A stretch of DNA of 64,000 nt, from assembly GCA_946965045.2 (NCBI GenBank), contig OX337241.1, positions 1,054,001 to 1,118,000 of the forward strand. Reading direction: 5' to 3'. Made by a program: the position numbers and the translations under genes. Source of the DNA: Epithemia pelagica. Lineage: Eukaryota; Bacillariophyta; Bacillariophyceae; Surirellales; Surirellaceae. Of this stretch, positions 42,014 through 51,853 are shown piece by piece. The notes below the pieces were generated by a model that did no database searches, had not been told where the DNA came from, and saw only the letters and a program-made list of their open reading frames with translations. Position 1 is the first letter of the stretch, and every line of letters begins with the position of its first letter.

Positions 42014-42607
42014 CACCACAACAACAATAACAACAACAACCGACCGTCATACTACGACGAACCCTCCCATCACCACAACAACAACAACCATGGATCGTGG
42101 GAGAGTGGCCACCAATGCTACCCCAACCAACACAACAACAACAGCCGTCCGTCGCACTACGACGAACGCTCCTGGCAGCGGTCTCCCCCTCCACCTTCGT
42201 CCTCTCATTACAATGGAAATGGGGCCATGGTCAATTGGAGTCCACGTCCTCCCCCCCCCCCACGCAACAACTACTATCCTCCGCGTGGACGATCTCCTCC
42301 ACCGCCACCTCCTCGCCCGTACACGCCTCCGCCACCACCTCCTCCCTCTTCTCGTCTCATTGGTGAGGCGGTGTACCGCCGCAGAGTGGAGCACTTTCAC
42401 CAATCACCGCCTCCTCCCACGTACAGTTCGTCCTACCATCACCACCGCTCCGAGGCATACTATCCTCGCGGTGATAATCGCCACCATGGTGGCGATTACT
42501 ACAACCAACACCACCATGGTGGACGATACTACTGAACTAGGTAAGTTTTCTGTGTTTGATTGTTGTCTCGTCTTTTCTTTGTTCTCACTGCTTCCTTTTC
42601 ATTGCAG
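39143..42607 (+). other. six related short introns with shared TTGATTGTTG and TCTCAC elements
   Basis: Introns 39143-39312, 39559-39627, 39706-39774, 40760-40839, 41525-41591 and 42541-42607 (170, 69, 69, 80, 67, 67 bp). Each contains one exact TTGATTGTTG (39148, 39587, 39731, 40776, 41538, 42556) and one TCTCAC 17-31 bases before the 3' AG (39278, 39604, 39752, 40803, 41566, 42583). CTCAC fits a branch site; the upstream 10-mer has no standard splicing role. Three further copies lie at 42668, 42795 and 42912 in the T-rich tail. Confidence 0.8.
42014..42535 (+). pseudogene. in-frame continuation of the recombinase tail after a TAG stop
   Basis: After TAG 42011-42013 the same frame stays open for 173 codons to TGA 42533-42535 and keeps the same style: Asn/His runs, then SRPSHYDERSW, then Pro-rich (PPPPPPPRPYTPPPPPPP) and Tyr/His/Gly-rich repeats (HHHGGRYY). 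The stop falls in a CAG-TAG-CAC context, one base from Gln. So the original tail was probably ~300 residues, and either the stop is a nonsense mutation or it is read through. A GTAAGT donor follows six bases after TGA. Confidence 0.65.
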
Positions 42608-43355
42608 ATTGTTACTTGAGCTCTTCGTGTAGATTGCTTCAATATGTAAGTGTTTTCTTCGCTCTTTTTGATTGTTGCAACCATTCCCATTATCAATGCA
42701 TCTCTAACCATTGTCTTGATTCTCTTTTCTCTCGGTCTGCTCTTTGATTCATTCTGTTTTGTTGTTGGTTATGCTTCTGTGTTTCTGTATTTGGTTGATT
42801 GTTGTTTGTTTCATTTTCGTCGTCTCTGTTTCTATTGTTGGTTCTTGCCTTTCTTGGCTTATTGCGCTGGTTTTTGCCTTTGGTTGATTGCTGCTTTGCT
42901 ATTTGTCTTGGTTGATTGTTGCATCGCTTTTGGATTCTTTGTTTGATGCTTTGCTTGTCTCTCTTGATGCTTCTGCTGTCGCTTTACCTTTGTTTTTCGC
43001 TCTGCTGTTCTGTCATGCTGCTTCTTGATGTTTGTTTCTTCTATTGCCTTGGCCGCCCTTTTTGGTTGATTGATGTTTGCTTTTCCTCGCTGTTGTGCTT
43101 ATTGCCTCGCTTGTTTGATTGTCATGTTTCTTGTTGCCTCTGTTCCTTGGTTCTTTCACTACGGTTTCTCTTGTTGTTTCGGTTGCGTTTCGATCCATTT
43201 TGTGACCCTGGTTTTACGCTCGGAATTTCCCACGACCGCTAAAATACATACGTACACTAAAATTAAAAACCGAGTACAGTACAAAATGGGCTATAGTAAA
43301 TAGGCACGTGCAGGGATCCTACATCCCTCCCGAGGACCAATGGTAGTCAACTACT
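42536..43355 (+). other. T-rich non-coding tail of the recombinase transcription unit
   Basis: Begins with intron 42541-42607, a 38-base exon-like piece and another GTAAGT at 42646, then ~550 bp of strongly T/G/C-biased sequence with repeated TTGATTG and TTGTTG words. Long frames here are compositional artefacts. From about 43240 the composition becomes normal and Copia-derived sequence begins by ~43345. Confidence 0.5.
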
Positions 43356-44267
43356 ATGAGCGCCAGAGAACTTGTGACAGGCGAAACGCTTGATTTTAAT
43401 CGGCACTGCCGGTTTGAGTTCGGCGAGTACGTACAATGCCATGAGGAGCATGATAATACCATGGCTCCTCGCACGGTGGGGGCACTTGCATTACGCCCAA
43501 CAGGCAATAGGCAAGGAAGTTATTACTTCCTGAGCCTCGAGAGTGGTCGTGTCATTACTCGGAACCATGCCACCAAATTACCAATGCCGAAAGAAGTGAT
43601 CCAGCGGGTGGCACAATTGGCAGCTTCCCAAGAGATGCAACCTGGTCTTGCTTTCGGAAACCGAGATAACCGAATTCTCATGTTAGATGAGGATAATCCC
43701 CTCCTGGAGGACAATGACAGTGTGTATACGCATGTGGAGGAGGAAGACGATGATCTCCGCTATGATGACGATGTGGTTGATCATGAACTGGAAGACGAGC
43801 CAGATCCGAACGGTCCACCGATGGAATGGGACCAAGATGGTGTTGAAAACCAGGAAAACCAAAAAGTGAATGACCCAGCTGGTGGTTTTGACAACGGTGA
43901 CGGTGAGATGGAACCTGTGGAACAGGGAATCATGGAGGAGCCAATGGAGGTAGAGGCAGGGAATGTGGAGGAATTGATGGAGGGGGAAATGGAACAAGAC
44001 AATAATGACAATAATGACATTGTTGTGGCCGAAGAAGACGTCCAAAACAACAACTATGAAGAAGCGATTGATATGCCGGACAACGAGGAGATGGAGATTG
44101 TCTTCGAGCCTGCAAACGACGATGGAGACACAGAAAATGACAACGAGAACCCGAATGAGGGTGACAATGACAATCAACGATACAACCTGCGCTCGAATCG
44201 TGAGCGCAGTTACGCTCATCGATTTGGTCACACATTCGCATGTGTTGACAGCCTCGAACCGAAATAG
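43356..44267 (+). pseudogene. Copia post-integrase region with long acidic spacer
   Basis: The N-terminal ~90 residues (RELVTGETLDFNRHCRF, GEYVQCHEEHDNTM, PRTVGALALRPTGNRQG, then YYFLSLESGRVITRN) match the region between integrase and RT of diatom Copia polyproteins. A highly acidic, Asn-rich spacer follows, ending QRYNLRSNRERSY. The frame is stopped by TAG at 44265, after which the same frame continues directly into the RT part. The upstream side is blocked by a TAG at about 43344. Confidence 0.8.
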
Positions 44268-45449
44268 CGTTACGATGGATACCTGCTCCGCGGAGTGCTA
44301 TATCTCATTGAGGCAGAGACAAACCTAGCAACCCCACAGATGTCTATGAGGCTAGGGATCAAGATGTTTGGCAACAAAGGAAGAGAAGCCGTTAAAAAGG
44401 AAATAAAACAGCTGCATGACCGAGGGGTTTTACAAGCCGTCCACAAAGCCGACTTATCGTGGGAACAAATTAAGCAAGCACTGAATTACCTGATGTTTTT
44501 AAAACGCAAGAGATGTGGAAAAGTAAAAGGTCGGGGCTGTGCTGACGGGCGTAAACAACGAGGTTTTATCCCGAAGGAAGATGCCGCTTCACCCACCGTT
44601 TCAACAGAAGCAGTTTTCATAACGGCAGTCGTGGGCGCTGGGGAGAGGCTATGTTGTCATAGCAGATATCCCAGGCGCGTTTATGCATTCCGACATGGAT
44701 CCAAATGTCCATATGCGCATCGAGGGATTAATGGCAGAATTGCTCTTGGAAGTCGACTATGAAATGTACAGCAAATATGTGGTATACGAATACAACAAAC
44801 CGGTTATCTATGTGGAAATGTTAAAAGCTTTGTACGGCACCCTCAGGGCTGCTCGTCTCTTCTGGATCAAGCTGAGTGGGGTCCTGCAGAGTTGGGGGTA
44901 CATCATCAACCCCTACGATCACTGCGTAGCAAACAAGATCATTAACGGAAAGCAATGCACCGTAACCTGGCACATTGATGACTTGAAAATCTCACATGAG
45001 GACCCTGCGGTTGTTGAGTCGTTCTTAACCGATCTACAGGCTGAGTTCGGATCTTTGGGAGACATCTCGGTTTCCCGCGGAAAGCGCCATGATTATCTGG
45101 GGATGTTTCTAGATTTCTCCGAGGACGGGATTCTTCAAGTTGACATGCGCCCATACTTACAAACAATTTTTGCTAACATGCCATCCGAGATGGTTGGCAA
45201 AGCCCAAACGCCAGCTGCAAATCACCTGTATCATGTGAACAATGAAGCAACAAAACTCAATGAGCAGCATGCGGAGCGTTTTCACAGTATCACGATGCAG
45301 TTAGCCTACCTAGCACACCGCGGTCGGCCCGATATTCGAACTGCTGTCGCCTTCCTGTCCACCCAAGTGGCACAACCTGATGAAGACGATTATCGGAAGT
45401 TGTCACGAGTGTTGAAATATTTGCAAACCACCGTGGATTTGGTTCTTCG
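44268..45449 (+). pseudogene. Copia reverse transcriptase, frameshifted
   Basis: The first part (FLKRKRCGKVKGRGCADGRK, FIPKEDAASPTVSTEAV) is in the frame of the preceding piece; after an extra base near 44645 the reading continues as YVVIADIPGAFMHSDMD, LYGTLRAARLFWIKL, and the catalytic strand TVTWHIDDLKIS, where HIDD replaces YVDD. QLAYLAHRGRPDIRTAVAFL and LSRVLKYLQTT form the RT connection. The sequence stops at CTTCG 45445-45449, the target site of the inserted LTR element. Confidence 0.85.
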
Positions 45450-46215
45450 TGTTAGGATTCTCACCTTTAACTAGGTGGTGGTGGAATCTACAACACATCG
45501 ACTGATGCTAGTATTTTATGGCATCCGATGACATTTGTGTAAAAGTGAGAAAAGAATGACGGCATGCTCGCGGACCTTTAATTTTGGCCAAGGCATGCTC
45601 GCAATGCACGCGCTATCGGCGACCGCTCGGATATTGACTATGGCCCATCACGTGCGCGCCCAATATTCTCAAGCGCGCGCAATCAAGATCCGAGTGAGCA
45701 CCTCCACGACTTACCTCAACGACCTAAGTAATCAAAGCACGAATCACGATCACGCGAGACCATATTTCCATTCCCACAATTCCAAGAATGCAATCAACAA
45801 CGCGCCAAGAAAACTACCTATATCACAACAAAGCAAGAGCTGTTGGCATTGGTATATGATATACAACTGCATATACTTTCAATACAACAATGCAGGTCTA
45901 CTCCAACCATTTGAGGACCTATCACACCAGATCCATGGCCGTATACAAGAGCCAGGACCTCGACCTTCATCAAACACCTTAGTTAGTAATCATCTCACAA
46001 TCATTAATATCACCATTTTAACACTCATCTTAAGACTTACCTCTTATCAGTGGACCGACTGCCCCCACCCACGGCGGACTTCGACTTGCAACTCTTCTCT
46101 GACCCGTGGAGGATTGTTGTATCGGTTGGTGATTCGATTGTCGGCTCAGCGAGCCTTTTACCTATCCTACCTATCTGCCTATTACCCTTCTGAATTCTCA
46201 ATGAGAGTTCTGCTA
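45450..46215 (+). repeat. 5' LTR
   Basis: 766 bp, starts TGTTAGGATTCTCACC and ends GAGAGTTCTGCTA. It contains an unusually long open frame (45535 on) rich in Ser, His and Asn without a domain. The only difference seen from the 3' LTR is CCTATTACCC here versus CCTATTTCCC. Confidence 0.95.
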
Positions 46216-46698
46216 GATTAACAGTCTCAGCGCTCATTGCCCTGCAGTTGCATTGGATACCTTACTTACCCATCTACACCCATTACAGATTGAGCTACCC
46301 CAACAAACAAGAGTTAGAGGACAAAACTACCCAACCCAACAACAGGGCCAGCCTGGCTGAGGCTAGGGTCACCAACCCTCTCCTATTCCAGGACCTCAAG
46401 CTGGACCAGGACTTTGTGCAACTACCTTCCCAATACTCACCTGACCAGTACTTTGTTGAGGACTACGAGCAAGACGAGGAAGCTACCACTATTCCTGACT
46501 CCCCGGTTCAACTCGATCACCGCAACGAGTCCGGAAGTGACCAAGGATAAGTAACTTTAAGTAGTTTCCACAACAAACCAGAGACAAAACCGAGTTCCGC
46601 ACATCCGGGTTCCCAGCACAACACACATCCGGGTACTGACATACGTGGCACACACGTGGTACATCCGGGTTCACATCACACCACACATTTAATAAACA
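46216..46698 (+). other. untranslated leader of the LTR element
   Basis: 480 bp between the LTR and the long frame. An acidic 80-90-codon open stretch (ending 46550) without a good ATG may be a remnant. At 46597-46672 the word ACATCCGGGT occurs three times between AC-rich spacers; it could be a packaging or dimerisation signal, but this is a guess. Confidence 0.45.
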
Positions 46699-49600
46699 AT
46701 GAACCAACCATATACTACCATGGATCCAACATACCCCAAGACACCTTCTCTTCCTTCTGACGACTCAGTACCGCCTGACATATCAGATACACAAGTGTTC
46801 AATCATATCACCCAGCATCTATTTGAATGTGATGAGGAACGAGCTCAAGCCCTTCATCAATGGATAAAACATAGTGGTTTCGAACACATTCTGAATGTCA
46901 TCGACTATCTTGCAGTCAATCCAGAAAAGAATATCAAGGACCTTGGACAATACAAGTATGGGAACAAGACGATGGACCTGAAGACGTATACAAGGCATCA
47001 ACTGAAGATCCTAGCATATTGGTCACGAGAACAAACCTCAACCCTGCAGCAGTGTGATACATCCCGTTCAACCTGGTTGAACCTCACCAAGGCCGATTAC
47101 GATCATTGGAGAATCAATGCAGCCTTCACCAAGCTTTGCCTGAACCAAGGTTGGATTTCGTCATTTCGTTTAGCAAAAAGAGAGGTGCTACGTCTTAACA
47201 ACTACATCTCCAATCTTCGTCTCGATGATTCATGGCACGGCACAACCTATCAGTTTCTTCTCCACTTTCAACACCAATTCCATCTTCTCGACAATCTGGG
47301 ATCAATGTTTGATCACATTCCTGGCCACTCCACTAGGATGACCTTCCTGATGAAAGCCGTTGAAAAGGTACCTGATTTACGACAAGTCAACATCTTGTCT
47401 GGTGCAAAGACACTTTGTTATCAATCATATTTCCGTCTTCTCCTTGATGCCGCATATGATCATGACCAAGCAACTCAAGCACCAAAGTCTAACCGACTTA
47501 AGCATACCAAGCAATGCGACTTTCAATATGATCAAGGTTTTGATATCAAAGATCTATCACCCAAAGAAAAACACCGCATGATTAAGAGAACTAACGTGAA
47601 GACCAAGAAATCATCTTCGCTTCGTCCAAAGATCAGTCTTCCAAGAGATCTGTGGAGTAAACTTAACGACAATAGTCGTCAAGTAATCATTGCGTACAAC
47701 AAGTCTACCCAGAATCCGTCATCAACAACTGCATGCATGGAACAGACGCATACTCTTGACATTGATCCGGAACCTGATCCCGACCCTGGTCGTGCATGGA
47801 TTGACGACATGATTCAAGATGATTCCCAAGACCATCAAGATAATTTCTTTGATCTGATTACCCGGTTGGTTCCACAAGTTGTGACCAATATTGATGTCAA
47901 TCATCCAACATCTGATCTTGCTAATTTGGTGTCCAATATCAAGGCAACATCCATCCCTAATGATTGTCTCGAGAACAACAACTGTAAACAGAAAGTTGAG
48001 ATATCTCGAAATCTGCTCTCTCGCATGTCTACTTTCTCCGGTGGCAATCAATTGACGGGCTATAATCATTGGTATCTTGATCCCATGCAAGATACGGCAC
48101 CTTCTTCAAGGACTGTTGAAAATGATGGCAACAATCCGCATGATGCTTTTGGGAAGTATACCAATCGTGTTGTCTGTAACCTCAACCTTCTCTTGGATTT
48201 ACCTTACGATCATGGACCTGATACGCCTTCCTTCTTCACACCCCTGCTTGGAGAATACTGTTCCAAACCATACCTCCAAGATCAGAACATGGCTGAGAAC
48301 CGTTATCAGACCGTTAAGAGGACAACATACGTCGTGACCGTTTCGGGCCATATCCCTCTTGAGATCCTCAATGGTCGCCCACCCGGCATTACCCACCCAC
48401 TTTTCTTCCTTATCTGGGACAAGGCCCCCTACTTTACCGAATCATATGCCCTCTCCCACCGTCCCTACCGTCCCTACCCTCCCTCTTTTGTCACGACACT
48501 TGGCTACTGGCTTGTTTTTGCCCCTCCTATTGGTGATACTTTGTCTCTGGACACTCAAACCCTTTGTTACTCTGCCATTCTTCATGATGCACCCACGCCA
48601 CCCAGCAACCTTTGTGTGGATACCTCTTCAGGGGAGGAGTTGCTTCCAAATAAACCCATTTTCATTTGTAGCAAAGGTGAAGATCCATCCACGCAAATGC
48701 CTATGATCAAATGTGATAACACTATTGGACAACCTTTCCTTGTTTATGATCCAGAGGAAAATGGGGAGCAACGACAACCATATAATGGGGAGCAGCCACA
48801 ACCATGTCTTATCAGATGCATCGTTGATTTAGAACAAGATGCTCTCAAGCACGAAGACTATATCAAGTACACTTTCTGCAAATCCATTTCCGACATTGAC
48901 AAGATAATTTCATACCGTCAACATATGGAATACATCAAACAGGACAACCAAGCACATGCAACTGAAGATGACGTTTTCCAGTTCAGAGACGTTGTTGCAG
49001 ATCAAGAACCGTCAAGTATTAGCAACAATCCTGACTACAAAAGAAGTCACTGTAATATACTTGTTGATTGGGAGACTGGGGCGATGATCTATGAGCCTCC
49101 GTCACTCGTGGTAAATGATGCCTATGCCAAGAAACATGATCTATTGAATGAACTTGGATGGAAACATCTCAAGCGTTTTGTCAAGACCAGTAAATGCCTT
49201 GTTCAAGCTGCCAAACAGCAGTCAAGAATCAAGCAAGTCTGTCGTTCCATCAAGTACAAGTTTGGTTATCAAGTTTCAATGACAAATGAAGAATTAGTTG
49301 TTTTGTTAGACAAGCAGCATGGTAAAAGAAAGTGGCACGACACTACTGAAGTTGAGCTCTTTCAGGCTTCACAGATCCAATCCCTCACAAAAGTCAAGGA
49401 TTGCGTTCAAGCTCAGTTCAAGAGAAGGGAAATGATAAATGCATCACCGGAAGAGTATCACAAGAACAAGATTCAAATCCATCTTGTAAAACATGATGAT
49501 AGTCGCCCAGCACTTCTCATCACAGACGAGGCTTTTACCAAAGAACCGGTTGAGGCAATCTTTTTGTGTACTACTTCCATTCACAACTTTCATACAACCA

Positions 49601-50118
49601 CCTGTCTTGGGATTCTCAATGATATGGATATATGGGGAGCAAAAGTTGGAAATGCACACGACCTGGAAGCTTTATCTGGAGAGAAGATCTTGATAGTTGC
49701 AAGACAAGAACTCAAGGAATCAGGTCACATCTTGATTACGCACAAGGCCTCAAAGGGATTAAAATCTTCAGGAGCATGTCGGCGTGACTGTTTCTTTGAC
49801 ATCCCACTTGATATGGATTTGTCACCAACTAAAGCAGATCCCAATGTTTGGATGAAGAAGGCACCTGGGGAGCATAGCTCAAAGGGCACCGACAAGACCT
49901 ACCAACTGAAGAATGATGAACTGATTACTTATTGCCTGAGATATCCCTATGAGAGCGTCCGGGATACATTGTCAGTAAGCATTGGAAATTCTCAAAAGTA
50001 TGGACCACGTTCAAGATCATATTCTTCTGGGGAGGAAACGTTCAGAAGCATGACAAGGAAAATAACAATCCTCACTCGACGAATTGTGGGGAGTGTTAGG
50101 ATTCTCACCTTTAACTAG
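46699..50118 (+). CDS. single Gag-Pol-derived frame of the LTR element, without a complete catalytic set
   Basis: 1139 aa from ATG 46699; the last 8 codons lie in the 3' LTR. The first ~370 residues are a Gag-like helical region ending in ISLPRDLWSKL and VIIAYNKST. The middle has the integrase C-terminal remnant (HIPLEILNGRPP) and post-integrase part (LGYWLVFAPPIGDTLSLD). From ~770 on the RT entry region is recognisable (NILVDWETGAMIYEPP, KYKFGYQV, KRKWHDTTEVELFQ, ILNDMDIWGAKVGNAH, HILITHKASKGLKSSGA, KADPNVWMKK). Protease and integrase catalytic residues, a YVDD/HIDD strand and RNase H are not found. The frame is nevertheless fully open, so it is either under some selection or simply very young. 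Mobility would require enzymes from a complete relative. Confidence 0.75.
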   Translation: MNQPYTTMDPTYPKTPSLPSDDSVPPDISDTQVFNHITQHLFECDEERAQALHQWIKHSGFEHILNVIDYLAVNPEKNIKDLGQYKYGNKTMDLKTYTRHQLKILAYWSREQTSTLQQCDTSRSTWLNLTKADYDHWRINAAFTKLCLNQGWISSFRLAKREVLRLNNYISNLRLDDSWHGTTYQFLLHFQHQFHLLDNLGSMFDHIPGHSTRMTFLMKAVEKVPDLRQVNILSGAKTLCYQSYFRLLLDAAYDHDQATQAPKSNRLKHTKQCDFQYDQGFDIKDLSPKEKHRMIKRTNVKTKKSSSLRPKISLPRDLWSKLNDNSRQVIIAYNKSTQNPSSTTACMEQTHTLDIDPEPDPDPGRAWIDDMIQDDSQDHQDNFFDLITRLVPQVVTNIDVNHPTSDLANLVSNIKATSIPNDCLENNNCKQKVEISRNLLSRMSTFSGGNQLTGYNHWYLDPMQDTAPSSRTVENDGNNPHDAFGKYTNRVVCNLNLLLDLPYDHGPDTPSFFTPLLGEYCSKPYLQDQNMAENRYQTVKRTTYVVTVSGHIPLEILNGRPPGITHPLFFLIWDKAPYFTESYALSHRPYRPYPPSFVTTLGYWLVFAPPIGDTLSLDTQTLCYSAILHDAPTPPSNLCVDTSSGEELLPNKPIFICSKGEDPSTQMPMIKCDNTIGQPFLVYDPEENGEQRQPYNGEQPQPCLIRCIVDLEQDALKHEDYIKYTFCKSISDIDKIISYRQHMEYIKQDNQAHATEDDVFQFRDVVADQEPSSISNNPDYKRSHCNILVDWETGAMIYEPPSLVVNDAYAKKHDLLNELGWKHLKRFVKTSKCLVQAAKQQSRIKQVCRSIKYKFGYQVSMTNEELVVLLDKQHGKRKWHDTTEVELFQASQIQSLTKVKDCVQAQFKRREMINASPEEYHKNKIQIHLVKHDDSRPALLITDEAFTKEPVEAIFLCTTSIHNFHTTTCLGILNDMDIWGAKVGNAHDLEALSGEKILIVARQELKESGHILITHKASKGLKSSGACRRDCFFDIPLDMDLSPTKADPNVWMKKAPGEHSSKGTDKTYQLKNDELITYCLRYPYESVRDTLSVSIGNSQKYGPRSRSYSSGEETFRSMTRKITILTRRIVGSVRILTFN

Positions 50119-50859
50119 GTGGTGGTGGAATCTACAACACATCGACTGATGCTAGTATTTTATGGCATCCGATGACATTTGTGTAAAAGTGAGAAAAGAA
50201 TGACGGCATGCTCGCGGACCTTTAATTTTGGCCAAGGCATGCTCGCAATGCACGCGCTATCGGCGACCGCTCGGATATTGACTATGGCCCATCACGTGCG
50301 CGCCCAATATTCTCAAGCGCGCGCAATCAAGATCCGAGTGAGCACCTCCACGACTTACCTCAACGACCTAAGTAATCAAAGCACGAATCACGATCACGCG
50401 AGACCATATTTCCATTCCCACAATTCCAAGAATGCAATCAACAACGCGCCAAGAAAACTACCTATATCACAACAAAGCAAGAGCTGTTGGCATTGGTATA
50501 TGATATACAACTGCATATACTTTCAATACAACAATGCAGGTCTACTCCAACCATTTGAGGACCTATCACACCAGATCCATGGCCGTATACAAGAGCCAGG
50601 ACCTCGACCTTCATCAAACACCTTAGTTAGTAATCATCTCACAATCATTAATATCACCATTTTAACACTCATCTTAAGACTTACCTCTTATCAGTGGACC
50701 GACTGCCCCCACCCACGGCGGACTTCGACTTGCAACTCTTCTCTGACCCGTGGAGGATTGTTGTATCGGTTGGTGATTCGATTGTCGGCTCAGCGAGCCT
50801 TTTACCTATCCTACCTATCTGCCTATTTCCCTTCTGAATTCTCAATGAGAGTTCTGCTA
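50094..50859 (+). repeat. 3' LTR
   Basis: 766 bp. The open frame inside this LTR (50179 on) happens to run without a stop into the RNase H of the host Copia element, producing a 455-codon LTR-RNase H frame; this is a by-product of the insertion. Confidence 0.95.
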
Positions 50860-50864
50860 CTTCG

Positions 50865-51546
50865 CTTGCAAGGTGCAGCTGAGTGGATCATAAGATGGTG
50901 GGTGGACGCGTCATATGCGGTACACCCCAACACCAAAGGACACACGGGTGGATTCATGAGCCTTGGAAAAGGAACAGTGATCGGCTTTTCAGCCAAACAA
51001 AAGTTAGTAGCAAGAAGTTCCACCGAATGCGAGTTAATTGGCATTCATGACGTGATGCCATCACTCATCTGGAGTAAGAAGTTTATGGAGGCCCAAGGAT
51101 TGAATGTGCAGGATGTTATACTGCATCAAGATAATCAGAGCAGCATCCTCTTAGCCAAGAACGGTCGACTGTCCAGCTCCAAACGAACGAAGCACATTGA
51201 TGTACGCTATTTCTTTGTGACGGACCGCATCAAGAACAAAGAGTTGAGTGTGGAGTTCTGTCCCACAGAACAAATGATAGCGGATTTCTTTACGAAACCA
51301 CTTCAGGGTTGCCTCTTTTACCAACTACGGGACCTGATCATGAATATTGCTCCTCACGATAAACATCATTCGTCACATAGGAGTGTGTTGAAGGATGTCC
51401 CGTCATCGGTCGCAGAGGCGGATGCAACTGCGACCAAGGATACGTCGCCTGGAGCACCAGATGGAGCCGAATGGGTGGAAGTTGGACGACGTGGCAAGCA
51501 ATCGAAGAAAGAGAGCCAGAGAGCTCATTCTAAGGAGAATACGTAA
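50865..51546 (+). pseudogene. Copia RNase H and C-terminal end, separated from its RT
   Basis: Continues the host Copia reading after the inserted element. RNase H signatures: WWVDASYAVHPNTKGHTGG, KQKLVARSSTECELIG and LHQDNQSSILLAKNG followed by RTKHIDVRYFFV, then the Copia-typical IADFFTKPLQG. The tail of ~80 residues is Ser/Asp/Lys-rich. It ends with TAA at 51544-51546. Confidence 0.9.
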
Positions 51547-51596
51547 CTTGTAATCGATTGTTGCCTTTACAGCACAGTTGTTAATAGGTTTCAACA

Positions 51597-51681
51597 CCAT
51601 ACCCGTTAAAATGACTGCAAGACCACTGGCTTCCTTGAATGAGTGCTTACTTTTTTCACAGATGGCTTCAATCTTTGTTGA
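51597..51681 (-). pseudogene. 85-bp internal fragment of the sulfotransferase gene
   Basis: Corresponds to 25316-25399 of the damaged minus-strand sulfotransferase and encodes TKIEAICEKSKHSFKEA on the minus strand, with the reading frame intact (one base longer than the copy at 25316). Its left end touches Copia-derived sequence; its right end is exactly where the other half of the same gene (61038 onward) begins once the 9.36-kb block is removed. Confidence 0.88.
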
Positions 51682-51853
51682 GATACAAACTGCATTTCAC
51701 CTCCACAGAGCCACCACGGAGGCAAACTAGTGAGGACGATAACATCCATCATGGCTACCCGCACCTCCAACCCCAGCCACACCAACGACAATGATACTAC
51801 CCACGATGCTTCCATGAGGGCGGAATCCTGCCAGAACCACCCTTCTCTCGACC

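Larger units (their letters stand above)
45450..50859 (+). mobile_element. young non-autonomous Copia-type LTR retroelement, 5410 bp
   Basis: Bounded by two 766-bp LTRs (TGTTAGG...TTCTGCTA) that differ, as far as I can see, at one position. The 5-bp target duplication CTTCG is at 45445-45449 and 50860-50864. Removing the element and one CTTCG restores the host Copia reading (VDLVLR joined to LQGAAEW), which proves the insertion. A polypurine tract TTGTGGGGAG ends at 50093 against the right LTR. I could not recognise a standard primer-binding site after the left LTR. Confidence 0.95.
43356..51546 (+). mobile_element. decayed, 5'-truncated Copia (diatom CoDi-like) retrotransposon, split by a younger LTR element
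   Basis: Three pol pieces lie in order on the plus strand: post-integrase region, reverse transcriptase and RNase H. Gag, protease and the integrase core are missing to the left, and no LTR of this element is seen on either side. Damage: in-frame TAG at 44265-44267, a one-base insertion near 44645, and a 5.4-kb retroelement between 45449 and 50865. The right end abuts the sulfotransferase fragment at 51597. Confidence 0.85.

Noticed and set aside
41568-42194. Cys/Val-rich minus-strand frames over the recombinase tail
   Set aside because: Poly-Cys and poly-Val are the reverse reading of the AAC repeat; no independent evidence.
42640-43242. Leu/Phe/Cys-rich plus-strand frames that look like membrane proteins
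   Set aside because: The T-rich, TTGTTG-repeated DNA yields hydrophobic codons automatically; the region looks like intron/3' tail.
45535-46221. 228-codon frame inside the LTR as a gene
   Set aside because: Lies entirely in an LTR, has no domain and only shows that the LTR happens to lack stops in this frame.
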